A program made the translations under genes and the position numbers. 64,000 bases of DNA from Clostridiaceae bacterium (GTDB taxonomy: Bacteria; Bacillota; Clostridia; Saccharofermentanales; DTU023). Numbering within the stretch: the first letter of the stretch is position 1; each line of letters begins with the position of its first letter. The stretch spans positions 41,247 through 105,246 of the forward strand of contig DUPV01000042.1 of assembly GCA_012838135.1 (NCBI GenBank), given 5' to 3'. This document shows, in pieces, positions 11,262 to 20,007 of this stretch. Under the pieces are notes generated by a model. The model made no database searches and was not told the origin of the DNA. It saw only the letters and a program-made list of their open reading frames with translations.

Positions 11262-12131
11262 ATGAAATATGGAATTTATTATGCGTATTGGGAAAAAGAA
11301 TGGGGAGGAGATTTCTGCAACTATATCTCAAAAGTTAAAAAATTAGGTTTTGATATTCTCGAAGTAGCTTGTGGAGATTTTCATACGAAAAAGTTGGAAT
11401 ACTTTAAGGAAGCACGAAAAATTGCCGAAGCTGAAAACATTCTTTTTACTGGTGGATATGGTCCAAGACCCGAACACAATTTAGCATCTGAAGATGAAAA
11501 ATTAGTTGAAAAAGCATTTGATTTCTGGAAAGATTGCTTTGAGAAAATGGCAACAGCAGGTATTTATTCAATAGGTGGTGCCCTATACTCTTATTGGCCG
11601 GTAGATTTCAAGGCCGGATTTGACAAAGAAGCAGACAAAGCAAGAAGTATTGAGCGAATGAAACAATTAGCGGATATAGCTGCCGAATATGAAATTACCT
11701 TAAACATGGAGGTTTTGAATCGCTTTGAAGGTTATATGATTAATACATGCGAAGAAGGTATGGATTACGTTAAAAAAGTAGATAAACCGAATGTTAAGAT
11801 CATGCTGGACACATTCCATATGAATATTGAAGAAGAGTCAATGACAGAGCCGATCATAAAAGCCGGATCTCACTTGGGAAACTTTCATGTAGGAGAAGCG
11901 AATAGAAAACCGCCATATCAAGGAAGCAGAATGCCTTGGGAAGAAATGGGAAAAGCCCTGAAAGAAATCGGTTATAACGGATCAATTGTTATGGAACCAT
12001 TTGTTGTAAGAGGCGGAAAAGTAGGTCAGGATATTTCAGTCTGGCGAGATATTGTTGCTGATACATCTGAAAAATCATTAGACAAGGCAGCTTCTGATTC
12101 TGTTAAATTTTTACGTGATTTATGGGGATAG
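11262..12131 (+). CDS. D-psicose/D-tagatose 3-epimerase-type ketohexose epimerase
   Basis: A 289-residue TIM-barrel sugar epimerase of the AP-endonuclease-2 fold. Catalytic and metal residues of D-psicose 3-epimerases are present: Glu150 (NMEVLNRFE), Asp183 (MLDTFHMN), His209 (GNFHVGEANR) and Glu245 (VMEPFV). The N-terminus MKYGIYYAYWEKEW is typical of the allulose epimerases. It interconverts ketohexoses at C3. GCGAGGAG precedes the ATG. It stands alone between a permease and a convergent gene, so its physiological ketose is unknown. It could feed the transketolase region downstream. Confidence 0.9.
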   Translation: MKYGIYYAYWEKEWGGDFCNYISKVKKLGFDILEVACGDFHTKKLEYFKEARKIAEAENILFTGGYGPRPEHNLASEDEKLVEKAFDFWKDCFEKMATAGIYSIGGALYSYWPVDFKAGFDKEADKARSIERMKQLADIAAEYEITLNMEVLNRFEGYMINTCEEGMDYVKKVDKPNVKIMLDTFHMNIEEESMTEPIIKAGSHLGNFHVGEANRKPPYQGSRMPWEEMGKALKEIGYNGSIVMEPFVVRGGKVGQDISVWRDIVADTSEKSLDKAASDSVKFLRDLWG

Positions 12132-12180
12132 TAAATAATTAAGTAAATCTTATAGTTTCCGGGAAATTTTTACATGTAGC

Positions 12181-12214
12181 GAACCCCAAAATCCTGACAC
12201 GGATGGAGGGGTTC
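12181..12214. terminator. Two-tier hairpin between convergent genes
   Basis: GAACCCC (12181-12187) pairs with GGGGTTC (12208-12214), and inside it ATCC (12191-12194) pairs with GGAT (12201-12204). It is much more GC-rich than its surroundings. It lacks a T-run, so termination is plausible for the convergent epimerase and DUF362 genes but not certain. Confidence 0.5.
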
Positions 12215-12239
12215 ACGATCATAACGATGTCATTTTAAA

Positions 12240-13337
12240 TCAGATTTTCACTAAGTCATAACTTCTTTCACCCAGACCGATTACTTCAGCATGACTCAAG
12301 CAGGATTCCCAATCAGTATCGGGAAACAGATTGGTAAAATGATCATTATGCAGATTTTCACTTTCTCCTAACAGGCTGTTTTCAACGACGGGGGCGGCAT
12401 TGACTAAGTCTACACATGCCTGATCTAAAGATACAGGATCAAAAGAAGCAAGCATTCCTATGTCAGGAACGATTGCAACATCGTTTTCGGCAAGGCAGTC
12501 ACAAAGGGGAGAAACATCCATGACTAAACTAATATGAAAATGCGGCCGGTCTTTCACAACAGCATAAGCATATTCTGCTATTCTTTCATTTAAAATGACA
12601 TTGCTATTATTGTTAATTGGCTGGATTGCATCATAATTGCAACTTCCGATACAGCGTCCGCAACCGACACAAATATCGGTATTAATAAATGCCTTCTTAT
12701 CAACAAAAGAAATTGCTCTGAATGCACAATTCCTGTAACAGGTACCGCAACTCACACATTTTTCAGGATTGACACGCGGTTTACCGGCGTAATGCATTTC
12801 CATTTTACCTCCACGAGAACCGCATCCCATACCGATATTTTTGAGAGCCCCTCCAAATCCGGTCATTCGATGACCTTTAAAATGTGTTATGGATAGAAAA
12901 ATATCAGCATCCATAATACCTCTACCGATCTTTGCTTCTTTAACATGTTTGCCATTAATTGGAACATTTACGTCATCTGTTCCTTTGAGGCCATCGCCGA
13001 TTAAAACATGACAACCGGTAGCAAAAGGATTGAATCCGTTTTCATAAGCTGAGGAGATATGCTCTATTGCATTCTTGCGTCGACCGATGTAAAGCGTATT
13101 ACAATCTGTAAGAAAGGGAACACCTCCAAGTTCTTTGATGTAATCTGCAATGGTTTTGATATAATTCGGACGCAGATAAGCTACATTGCCCGGTTCTCCA
13201 AAATGGATTTTAATGGCAGTAAACTTTTTATTGAAATTAATTGTTTCAATACCGGCAGTATGTACCAGTCTTTTCAATTTTGCTAAAACATTTTCTTGAT
13301 TTACGGTTCGAAAGTCTGTAAAAAACACTTTTGCCAT
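12240..13337 (-). CDS. DUF362-family protein with two [4Fe-4S] motifs
   Basis: A 365-residue protein with an N-terminal DUF362 domain (KIHFGEPGN, THFKGHRMTGFGGALKN) and two ferredoxin motifs in the second half, CVSCGTCYRNC and CVGCGRCIGSC. Such proteins are predicted iron-sulfur redox or assembly factors of anaerobes; the exact reaction is not established. I start at ATG 13337 because a perfect AGGAGG lies eight bases upstream. A frame extends 21 codons further to 13400 but lacks a ribosome site. It is convergent with the epimerase gene and co-oriented with the phosphatase gene upstream. Confidence 0.85.
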   Translation of the reverse strand: MAKVFFTDFRTVNQENVLAKLKRLVHTAGIETINFNKKFTAIKIHFGEPGNVAYLRPNYIKTIADYIKELGGVPFLTDCNTLYIGRRKNAIEHISSAYENGFNPFATGCHVLIGDGLKGTDDVNVPINGKHVKEAKIGRGIMDADIFLSITHFKGHRMTGFGGALKNIGMGCGSRGGKMEMHYAGKPRVNPEKCVSCGTCYRNCAFRAISFVDKKAFINTDICVGCGRCIGSCNYDAIQPINNNSNVILNERIAEYAYAVVKDRPHFHISLVMDVSPLCDCLAENDVAIVPDIGMLASFDPVSLDQACVDLVNAAPVVENSLLGESENLHNDHFTNLFPDTDWESCLSHAEVIGLGERSYDLVKI

Positions 13338-13539
13338 AGATATTCCTCCTAATGTTGTAGTATTTGTGGACAGCTCATTAAATAAAACAATATGCGACAA
13401 TGTCAGCAGAGAGTGTGTGTGCCTCGGCTAATGACTTTTATTAAAATTATTCTTGATTTTTTGCAGCTGATTTTCTACGCGAATATCTCGCATAAATTGC
13501 AAAATTGTATCAAATTCTATTTAAAAACAGTGATTAATT

Positions 13540-14403
13540 CTAGCATAGCTTTTCAATCAAAGGTAATATGAGTTTGTGCAATGTTGGATTTGCACTGAGA
13601 ATGGAACTAGCTTTGAAAATATTGACCGGTTGATTGTGAAAATTTGTTACAATGCCACCTGATTCTTCAACAATCAAAATTCCTGCAGCAAAATCCCATG
13701 GTCTGAGTTTCGCTTCCAAAAAAACATGATGTCGATTTGCAGCCAAATATGCCAAATCCAAAGCTGCTGAACCATAACGTCGTATATCTTCTGTATTTTT
13801 AAAAATGTCATATAGAACCTGAAACATAACTTTATAGTCTAATTCTGTACCACGATCGTAAGGACTTGAGCCAAAAGCGACTATAGCATGTTTTAAATCA
13901 GAAATATTGTTAATGGTTAACTTCATTTTATGCAAATTTTGAAACTCTTTAACTGTAATTATTTGTTGTTTTGCATTATTGATCAAATAAGATCCTTCAT
14001 TCCTGCTTGCTTCATATAATTCATCTGAGAAAGGGTCGTAGATTATAGCAAAATTTAATTCTTCGCCATTCCAAAAAGCCAAAGATGTAGATGAATGATG
14101 CACATCTAAAATTAAATTTTTGGTTCCGTCAACCGGATCCAGAATCCAGCAAGGCTTAGCTTTATCAAATTTGTGCTGATCATCTTCTTCACCTAAAAAG
14201 TGATGATCGGGAAATAGATTTAAGATGTGTTTTTCAATATATTCTTGAACATCATAATCAATCTTTGTTACATAATTTGCAGAACCTTTCTGTTCAAGAA
14301 CTTTTATGTCTTTTGAAGATTCTACCATTGACATTATAATATCCGAAGACTGTAAGACTATTCGTATTACTTCAAATTTTTCCTTATTTGTTAATTTATA
14401 CAT
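13540..14403 (-). CDS. Inositol-monophosphatase-family phosphatase
   Basis: A 287-residue Mg-dependent sugar/nucleotide phosphatase of the IMPase/SuhB/CysQ fold. Metal-binding motifs are all present: GEEDD near residues 70-74, DPVDGTKN, and WDFAAG in the C-terminal half. Substrate may be inositol phosphate, histidinol phosphate, a fructose bisphosphate or PAP; sequence alone does not decide. GAGGT precedes the ATG. It lies 200 bp upstream of the DUF362 gene on the same strand. Confidence 0.88.
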   Translation of the reverse strand: MYKLTNKEKFEVIRIVLQSSDIIMSMVESSKDIKVLEQKGSANYVTKIDYDVQEYIEKHILNLFPDHHFLGEEDDQHKFDKAKPCWILDPVDGTKNLILDVHHSSTSLAFWNGEELNFAIIYDPFSDELYEASRNEGSYLINNAKQQIITVKEFQNLHKMKLTINNISDLKHAIVAFGSSPYDRGTELDYKVMFQVLYDIFKNTEDIRRYGSAALDLAYLAANRHHVFLEAKLRPWDFAAGILIVEESGGIVTNFHNQPVNIFKASSILSANPTLHKLILPLIEKLC

Positions 14404-14712
14404 TTTAACCTCATGCTTTTATTCGATACCTTGATAATTACTGACGGGGAGATAAAACAGATTGAATCTAAACAAGTTGATCTAAAAACTCTTGGTGATA
14501 TTCTTTTTTAATAGTAAAATTCCCCCGAATCCCCGGTAGTATATCAATGCTATTCTCCATTAAACCATGAAAATTATTGAATTAACTACCGAATAACATT
14601 ATACAATATTTATTGTAGAAATGAAGGCAGAAGAGATAATGCCCATAAGCTTATAAGAAAGATAATGTTTGAAAAACGAGCATTCAGGCAAAAAAATCCA
14701 CTTACAGATTGA
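14404..14712. other. Intergenic region between the phosphatase and AEC genes
   Basis: 309 bp of AT-rich sequence. No gene, RNA or clear terminator seen. A short stretch around 14521-14537 is C-rich but forms no convincing structure. Confidence 0.4.
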
Positions 14713-15639
14713 TTATAAATTCATCAAAAATAAAATTAAAGGGAAGGTTAAAGCAAACAAGGTAGTATTGAGTGATACACCGCGTGTGGCGAACTCGGCT
14801 TCCTTATCAAAAAGGGATGCATGGATGGCAACCATTGATCCACTGGGCATTGCCAACATCAAAACAATAGTTTGAGAGACTAATTCAGGAACCTTAAAAA
14901 CTTTGAACAGAAAGATTGCCGAAATCGGAATAATCAAAAGGCGAAATACTGCAGCCAGAATATTTGCTGAATCCCGAAACAATGATTTGCTGAGCTTAAT
15001 GCCACCTAAAGTTACACCGATCAGCATCATTGAAATCGGCGTAGTCATACCGCCGATATCATTTAGGACCATATAAATGACAGCCGGTAGGCTTATAGGT
15101 AAAAAGTATATTATTAACGTAAGCAGTGCACTTAGAGTTACCGGTTTTTTTATGATTGAGATAATACTTACCGCATTCTCTCCTTTTATGGTAGATACTC
15201 CTACAGTGAAGAAATAAAGATTCCAAATCAAACTATGAATTACGGCAAGAATTGTTGCTTTGGGTCCGAGCAGATTTGCTACTATCGGATATCCCATGAA
15301 AGAGATGTTACTATAGATAACCAGAGCAATGAAGATGTTTTGTTTATCCCTACTCATTTTAAATGGCAATTTTCGCAAGACAAATGTAAAAATAAGAGAA
15401 GAAAGTACGAAATATAGTATAGACACAATTGCGGTCATAGCTATTTCATTTGCCATTTCCGGTTCAAAAGAATTCGAAGAAGAAGAGAGAAGGCTTGCAG
15501 GCAAAGCCACATTTATCAGAAGATTGGTTAAACCTTGTTGGACTTTATCATCAATCATGTTGATTTTTTTTAAAAGAAAACCGAGACCGACCAGAACAAA
15601 AATCCTGAACAATAAACTAATGACTGTATAGACGAACAT
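14713..15639 (-). CDS. AEC-family (auxin efflux carrier-like) transporter
   Basis: A 308-residue membrane protein with about ten hydrophobic segments in two halves, typical of the AEC family (bacterial members move malate, malonate or amino acids). The start FRIFVLVGLGFLLKK and the end LNTTLFALTFPLILFL fit. There is no Shine-Dalgarno sequence before its ATG. Seven bases upstream ends a 31-codon ORF that does have a strong one, so translation is probably coupled to that leader. Substrate unknown. Confidence 0.88.
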   Translation of the reverse strand: MFVYTVISLLFRIFVLVGLGFLLKKINMIDDKVQQGLTNLLINVALPASLLSSSSNSFEPEMANEIAMTAIVSILYFVLSSLIFTFVLRKLPFKMSRDKQNIFIALVIYSNISFMGYPIVANLLGPKATILAVIHSLIWNLYFFTVGVSTIKGENAVSIISIIKKPVTLSALLTLIIYFLPISLPAVIYMVLNDIGGMTTPISMMLIGVTLGGIKLSKSLFRDSANILAAVFRLLIIPISAIFLFKVFKVPELVSQTIVLMLAMPSGSMVAIHASLFDKEAEFATRGVSLNTTLFALTFPLILFLMNL

Positions 15640-15646
15640 AGCTGAT

Positions 15647-15742
15647 CTAGTTCACAATTTCTTGCTTACCGGTAACTGGCAGTGCCTGACCGGCATTGTT
15701 ATCTTGTATTTCAAGATGACTGGTAAAAGTGAATTGTGTCAT
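15647..15742 (-). CDS. 31-residue leader ORF upstream of the AEC transporter
   Basis: ATG at 15742 preceded by GAGGAG with a ten-base spacer, then MTQFTFTSHLEIQDN and an end TGKQEIVN, stopping 7 bp before the AEC start codon. I recognise no family. The good ribosome site here and the lack of one at the transporter suggest a coupling leader peptide. It might also be the remnant of a larger upstream gene. Too short to call by similarity. Confidence 0.5.
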   Translation of the reverse strand: MTQFTFTSHLEIQDNNAGQALPVTGKQEIVN

Positions 15743-16089
15743 ACTATTTGCTCTCCTCACATAAAGTCTGATAATTAAATATAAAATGAGTTAAGAAACT
15801 TAACAAATAATTGTTCATATGTTACATAGTTTAACATAATCCACTTAAAATGTTGTTGAATATATTTATTTTAAAATAAAATTGGACAAAAATGAATATT
15901 TGTGGTTAATTGAATCCTGATCTCCTATAGTAGAGTACCTTCCAGGGTATAAAGAAGAAAAGAGAATCAAATCATACATTTGATTGTTTTTAACAAAACG
16001 TTTAAAATAGTAGTGGATTTACGTGAGATTTAAAAGGATGTTGCAAGATAATCAGTATTAAATATTGTGATAGAAAGTTGAGGTAAAAT
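15743..16089. other. Divergent intergenic region with GTTAAG/CTTAAC palindrome
   Basis: 347 bp separating the AEC leader (minus) from the small gene at 16090 (plus), so it must hold both promoters. GTTAAG (15790-15795) and CTTAAC (15799-15804) form a perfect 15-base palindrome upstream of the AEC leader, a likely operator. Nothing else assignable. Confidence 0.45.
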
Positions 16090-16329
16090 ATGAAGAAAAT
16101 AAAAATTAAAAAAGTGAACATAGATGCATTTATAGCTGCATTAGACAATTGTAAAGGAAATGTATGGTTAACTACAGATGAAGGCGATAAATATAATTTA
16201 AGAAGTAAGCTTTCACAATTAGTTGGACTTTCGTCGATATTAAAAGGAGCAGATATTGTTGATGCAGAGCTTTTAATAGAAAACGAAGAGGATGCACCAA
16301 TTCTTCTAACTCATTTAATGTACGGTTAA
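16090..16329 (+). CDS. Small conserved protein of unknown function
   Basis: 79 residues, basic N-terminus, with the pattern CKGNVWLTTDEGDKYNLRSKL then an acidic C-terminal part. It resembles a family of about 78-residue Clostridia proteins that databases have sometimes labelled polyA polymerase without support (from memory, not checked). GAGGT precedes the ATG. It stands alone and is followed by a hairpin at 16386 and a strong terminator at 16457. Function unknown. Confidence 0.7.
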   Translation: MKKIKIKKVNIDAFIAALDNCKGNVWLTTDEGDKYNLRSKLSQLVGLSSILKGADIVDAELLIENEEDAPILLTHLMYG

Positions 16330-16385
16330 ATTATTATTGAACGATGAGGAATTACTTGAATATGGGAGATTATTGTTTTCAGACA

Positions 16386-16412
16386 TTATCTTGAGATATT
16401 AGCTCGAGATAA
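16386..16412 (+). other. Stable hairpin downstream of the small gene
   Basis: TTATCTTGAG (16386-16395) pairs with CTCGAGATAA (16403-16412) with one G-U pair and a seven-base loop. There is no T-run. It lies between the stop at 16329 and the terminator at 16457 and may be a 3'-UTR processing element or part of a small RNA. Confidence 0.4.
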
Positions 16413-16456
16413 TATTAAAAAACTGGTCAAGCATATTATCCCTTGGAAATTTTATC

Positions 16457-16497
16457 AAAGTCGTTAGAAAAAACAGGTTTTTTCTAACGACTTTTTT
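16457..16497. terminator. Strong intrinsic terminator before the transketolase genes
   Basis: AAAGTCGTTAGAAAAAAC (16457-16474) pairs almost perfectly with the arm at 16477-16494, followed by Ts. The A-run on the other side makes it potentially bidirectional. It isolates the transketolase operon from the small gene upstream. Confidence 0.92.
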
Positions 16498-16664
16498 AAT
16501 AATCAAATTCATTTCATGATTAAATATGTATTGTTTAACATAATTTAAAAATCAAATAATTTTGAATTATAATAAATATAGAGTATATTATTAAGTAGTT
16601 AGAAATAAACTTCTAAAGTTTTTCAACAATAAGTTTGTGCAGAAAGGATATTCTAGGTTTTGGT

Positions 16665-17495
16665 ATGAGTATAACAAAAGAACGAATTACTGAGTTAGAA
16701 AAAATTTGTAATGACTTAAGGATTGACTTGATTAAAATGTTGCATGATAAGCAGACGGGACATCCCGGTGGATCTTTATCCGTATGTGAGATTTTAGTAA
16801 CCCTGATGTATGAGAAAGCAAAATTAGATCCGACTAATCCTGCTTGGGAGGAAAGAGACCGTATTATTATGACAAAAGGGCATGCAGCTCCGATGCAATA
16901 TTTGATACTAGGCAAACTTGGCTTTTTCCCGGAAGAAGAATTTGCATCTTTCCGTCAGATCAATTCTATTTTGCAAGGACATCCTTGTATGAATTCGACA
17001 CCCGGTATTGAACTAACTTCCGGACCTTTAGGAATTGGATTACCTGCTGCAGTGGGTGTTGCTTGTAGTTTAAAGTTGGATAAAAATGATTCATATGTTT
17101 ATGCAATTTTAGGTGATGGTGAACTTAATGAAGGTGCAGTTTGGGAAGCGATGATGAGTGCTAGTAAGTTTAAAACAGACAATTTAATTTGCATTCTCGA
17201 TAATAATGGTGTTCAACTGGACGGCACAAGAGATGAAATTATGCCGCTGGATAATTTACGTGAACGTTTTGAGTCGTTCGGTATGAAAGTGTTTGAAGCT
17301 GATGGGCATGACATTGCAGACTTATGCGATAAAATAGATGAAGCCAAAACAGTGAAAGATCAACCTGTTATGATTATGGCTAATACCGTTAAAGGCAAAG
17401 GCGTGTCGTTTATGGAAGGCAAGAGTGCTTGGCACGGTAATCCGATCGGTGATGATTTCTATGAACAGGCATTGAAAGAATTAGGAGGCAAATAG
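16665..17495 (+). CDS. Transketolase N-terminal subunit
   Basis: A 276-residue thiamine-diphosphate-binding half of a split transketolase. Motifs: TGHPGGSLS (31-39), KGHAAP (71-76), and the ThDP/Mg motif GDGELNEG followed by LDNNG. It transfers two-carbon units between pentose and hexose phosphates together with the downstream subunit. I prefer the ATG at 16665; a TTG-started frame from 16635 would add ten residues with no family match. The stop codon directly abuts the ATG of the next gene, so the two halves are made together. Confidence 0.93.
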   Translation: MSITKERITELEKICNDLRIDLIKMLHDKQTGHPGGSLSVCEILVTLMYEKAKLDPTNPAWEERDRIIMTKGHAAPMQYLILGKLGFFPEEEFASFRQINSILQGHPCMNSTPGIELTSGPLGIGLPAAVGVACSLKLDKNDSYVYAILGDGELNEGAVWEAMMSASKFKTDNLICILDNNGVQLDGTRDEIMPLDNLRERFESFGMKVFEADGHDIADLCDKIDEAKTVKDQPVMIMANTVKGKGVSFMEGKSAWHGNPIGDDFYEQALKELGGK

Positions 17496-18425
17496 ATGGG
17501 CAAAGCATTAAGAGATTATTATGGCGAAGCATTGTTGAAATATGGTTCAGATGAACGTGTTGTCGTATTGGACTCTGATGTATCGGGTTCAACAAAATCG
17601 AAAATTTTTGGAGATAAATATCCTGAAAGATTTTTCAATGTAGGGATAGCAGAAGAAAATATGGTTGCAATGAGTGCCGGTTTTGCCAAAGAAGGTAAAA
17701 TTCCCTTTACAAATACTTTTGCGGTTTTTTTAACAACAAACGGTTTGTTAGCTGCAAGAACTTTTGCATCTTATTCAAAGCTCAATATGAAAATGATGGG
17801 AGGATACGGAGGTTTATCGGATTCTTATGACGGACCGACCCACCATGCATTAGAAGATATTGCCGTGATGCGATCTCTTCCCAATGTTGAAGTTTTAGTC
17901 GCATCAGATGGTGTTTTGGTTGATTGGCTAGTGCAATATTGCATTAATCATTACGGCCCTGTATATGTTCGTTTGTCCAGAGGCGAAGCTAAGCCCGTAT
18001 ACTCAGAAGGTGAGCAGTTTGAAATTGGTAAGGCCAAAAAAGTTCGCGAAGGAGAAGATTTAACAATAATCTCCTGTGGTGTTATGACCGGCGAGAGTTT
18101 GGAAGCAGCAAAGCTTTTAAGCGAGATGGGCATTGAAGCAAGAGTGTTGGATATGTTCTCCATCAAACCAATAGACGAACAAGCTATCATAGAGGCGGCA
18201 AATGAAACAGGCGCTATTTTGTCAGTTGAAGAACATAACATTATCGGTGGCCTGGGAAGTGCAGTAGCAGAAGTTTTAGTAGCAAACAAGCCGGTACCTC
18301 AAGGATTTGTAGGAATGAAAGATCAACACGCAGAATGTGGTGATTACGATGATTTGTTCGAAAAATACAAATTGAATCCGAATGCAATCAAGGAAGCTGC
18401 TATAGAGTTGTTGAAAAGAAAATAA
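17496..18425 (+). CDS. Transketolase C-terminal subunit
   Basis: A 309-residue protein with the pyrimidine-binding and C-terminal domains of transketolase. It has LDSDVSGSTKS near the start, the catalytic glutamate region GIAEENMVAMSAG, and EEHNIIGGLG. It shares high similarity in layout with the split enzymes of many anaerobes. AGGAGG lies at the end of the previous gene. A strong terminator follows at 18501. The pair supports a non-oxidative pentose pathway, matching the sugar-related genes on both sides. Confidence 0.93.
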   Translation: MGKALRDYYGEALLKYGSDERVVVLDSDVSGSTKSKIFGDKYPERFFNVGIAEENMVAMSAGFAKEGKIPFTNTFAVFLTTNGLLAARTFASYSKLNMKMMGGYGGLSDSYDGPTHHALEDIAVMRSLPNVEVLVASDGVLVDWLVQYCINHYGPVYVRLSRGEAKPVYSEGEQFEIGKAKKVREGEDLTIISCGVMTGESLEAAKLLSEMGIEARVLDMFSIKPIDEQAIIEAANETGAILSVEEHNIIGGLGSAVAEVLVANKPVPQGFVGMKDQHAECGDYDDLFEKYKLNPNAIKEAAIELLKRK

Positions 18426-18756
18426 AGTGAATTATTATAGTAAATAAAATGAGTTTTAACTGACTTTTGCAGATGTTGCAAAGAGCACTTTTTATAGTTA
18501 AAAAAGCGCAGATACTTAGATAGTTATCTGCGCTTTTTTAATAGCTTACAAAAACAATTAGAAAGGTAAGATTAAAACGGGTGCTTAAATAACTCAAAAA
18601 AACTTCACTTGGTGAAATTATTAATGGTTTTAAGTTTCTTGCAATAATCCCTTTGAAAGTAGGAAAAGCCTCTGTTAAAAGCGAATAAAGTATTATAAAA
18701 TTAATGTAAGAGAACATTTGATAATGAAATAAAATAATCGGAAGGAGTATTAGTGA
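18426..18756. other. Intergenic region after the transketolase operon
   Basis: 331 bp. Apart from the terminator at 18501-18538 and a short CTTCACTTGGTGAA near-palindrome around 18603-18616, nothing is recognisable. The promoter of the next gene must lie here. Confidence 0.4.
18501..18538. terminator. Strong intrinsic terminator after transketolase
   Basis: AAAAAGCGCAGATA (18501-18514) pairs perfectly with TATCTGCGCTTTTT (18525-18538), ten-base loop. Works on either strand by symmetry. Confidence 0.95.
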
Positions 18757-19812
18757 ATGAAAGCTTTAGTAAAATATGCTGCAGGACCGGGTAATATGGA
18801 AATAAGAGATGTTCCGGAGCCTGTTTGCGGTGATGATCAAATCAAAATCAAGGTAAAAAAAGCCGGAATATGTGGTTCTGATCTCCATATTTATCATAGC
18901 GATATTGCTATTCCAGTAAATCCACCTGTTATTGTAGGACATGAGTTCTCAGGAGTTATTGCTGAAATCGGAAAAAATGTTAAAGATTTTGAAGTTGGTG
19001 ATAGAGTAGTATCAGAAACAGCATTTAGTTTTTGCGGAGTATGTGATTATTGTACTGAAGGTTATTACAATCTATGTAATGAAAGACGCACTCTGGGATA
19101 TTGGTACGATGGGATTTTTACAGATTATACCGTCGTTCCGGCAGGTCGTGTACATAAAATTCCTGAAGGTATTTCATTTACGGCAGCAGCAATGACGGAA
19201 CCTTTGGCTTGTGTCTGTCATGCGATTTATGATTTAAGTGTGATCAGAGCCGGAGATATCGTTTTGGTATCGGGCCCGGGAGCGATCGGATTAATGGCAA
19301 TGCAAATTGCTAAGGCTGAGGGTGCAATAGTTGTAGTCAGCGGTCTAACTCATGATCTGGAACGTTTAGAAATGGCAAAAGAGTTAGGGGCTGATTATGT
19401 CTTGAATGTGCAAGAGAATGATTTAATAGAATTTGTTAATTCTATAACAGGCGGATATGGTGCGGATGTTGTTCTTGAATGTTCAGGGGCTGCTCCGGCA
19501 ATAGACTCTGCTTTGCAAGCTATTAAGAAACGTGGTTATTTTGTACAAATAGGACTTCCCGGCAAAAAGATTACTTTTGATATCGAAAAAGTTTGTTATA
19601 AAGAATTGCATTTTAGCGGATCTTTAGGTTCGAGAAAACATAGTTGGCGAACAGCGCTGAAGTTAATGAAACAAGGAAAAGTAAATCTCGAACCATTAGC
19701 TAACGTGGAGTTGCCACTGGAAGAATGGGAAACAGCATTTAACAGGTTTGAACAGAAAGATGGCTGCAAATTTATGTTGATTCCTGCAGATGAACAATTA
19801 AATTGTTCTTAA
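18757..19812 (+). CDS. Zinc-dependent medium-chain dehydrogenase, polyol/sugar type (paralogue 1)
   Basis: A 351-residue MDR-family NAD(P)-dependent alcohol dehydrogenase. Catalytic zinc residues are Cys39, His62 and Glu63 (GHEFSGV); the structural zinc site is Cys93, Cys96, Cys99 and Cys107. The nucleotide-binding motif is GPGAIGLMAMQIAKAEGA. It resembles sorbitol, threonine and galactitol dehydrogenases; the substrate is not certain. GGAAGGAG precedes the ATG. The dehydrogenase at 34922 is a close paralogue over its whole length. The gene is followed by a DeoR regulator, a common arrangement for polyol catabolism. Confidence 0.9.
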   Translation: MKALVKYAAGPGNMEIRDVPEPVCGDDQIKIKVKKAGICGSDLHIYHSDIAIPVNPPVIVGHEFSGVIAEIGKNVKDFEVGDRVVSETAFSFCGVCDYCTEGYYNLCNERRTLGYWYDGIFTDYTVVPAGRVHKIPEGISFTAAAMTEPLACVCHAIYDLSVIRAGDIVLVSGPGAIGLMAMQIAKAEGAIVVVSGLTHDLERLEMAKELGADYVLNVQENDLIEFVNSITGGYGADVVLECSGAAPAIDSALQAIKKRGYFVQIGLPGKKITFDIEKVCYKELHFSGSLGSRKHSWRTALKLMKQGKVNLEPLANVELPLEEWETAFNRFEQKDGCKFMLIPADEQLNCS

Positions 19813-20007
19813 GAATTAAAAATAATGGCAAATATGGTTGTTTGTAATCAATCTGATTAACAGAAAAGCTTGACAAAGCAAAAACGATTGCGTAAAATAA
19901 ACGAAAGCAAATCGAAAGAGAAAGCAAAGTCAATTTCGAATTATCGAAAACAAAACAAAGTAAATAAAAACCAAATCCTATTTATGATTTGGTATGAAGG
20001 CCAATAT

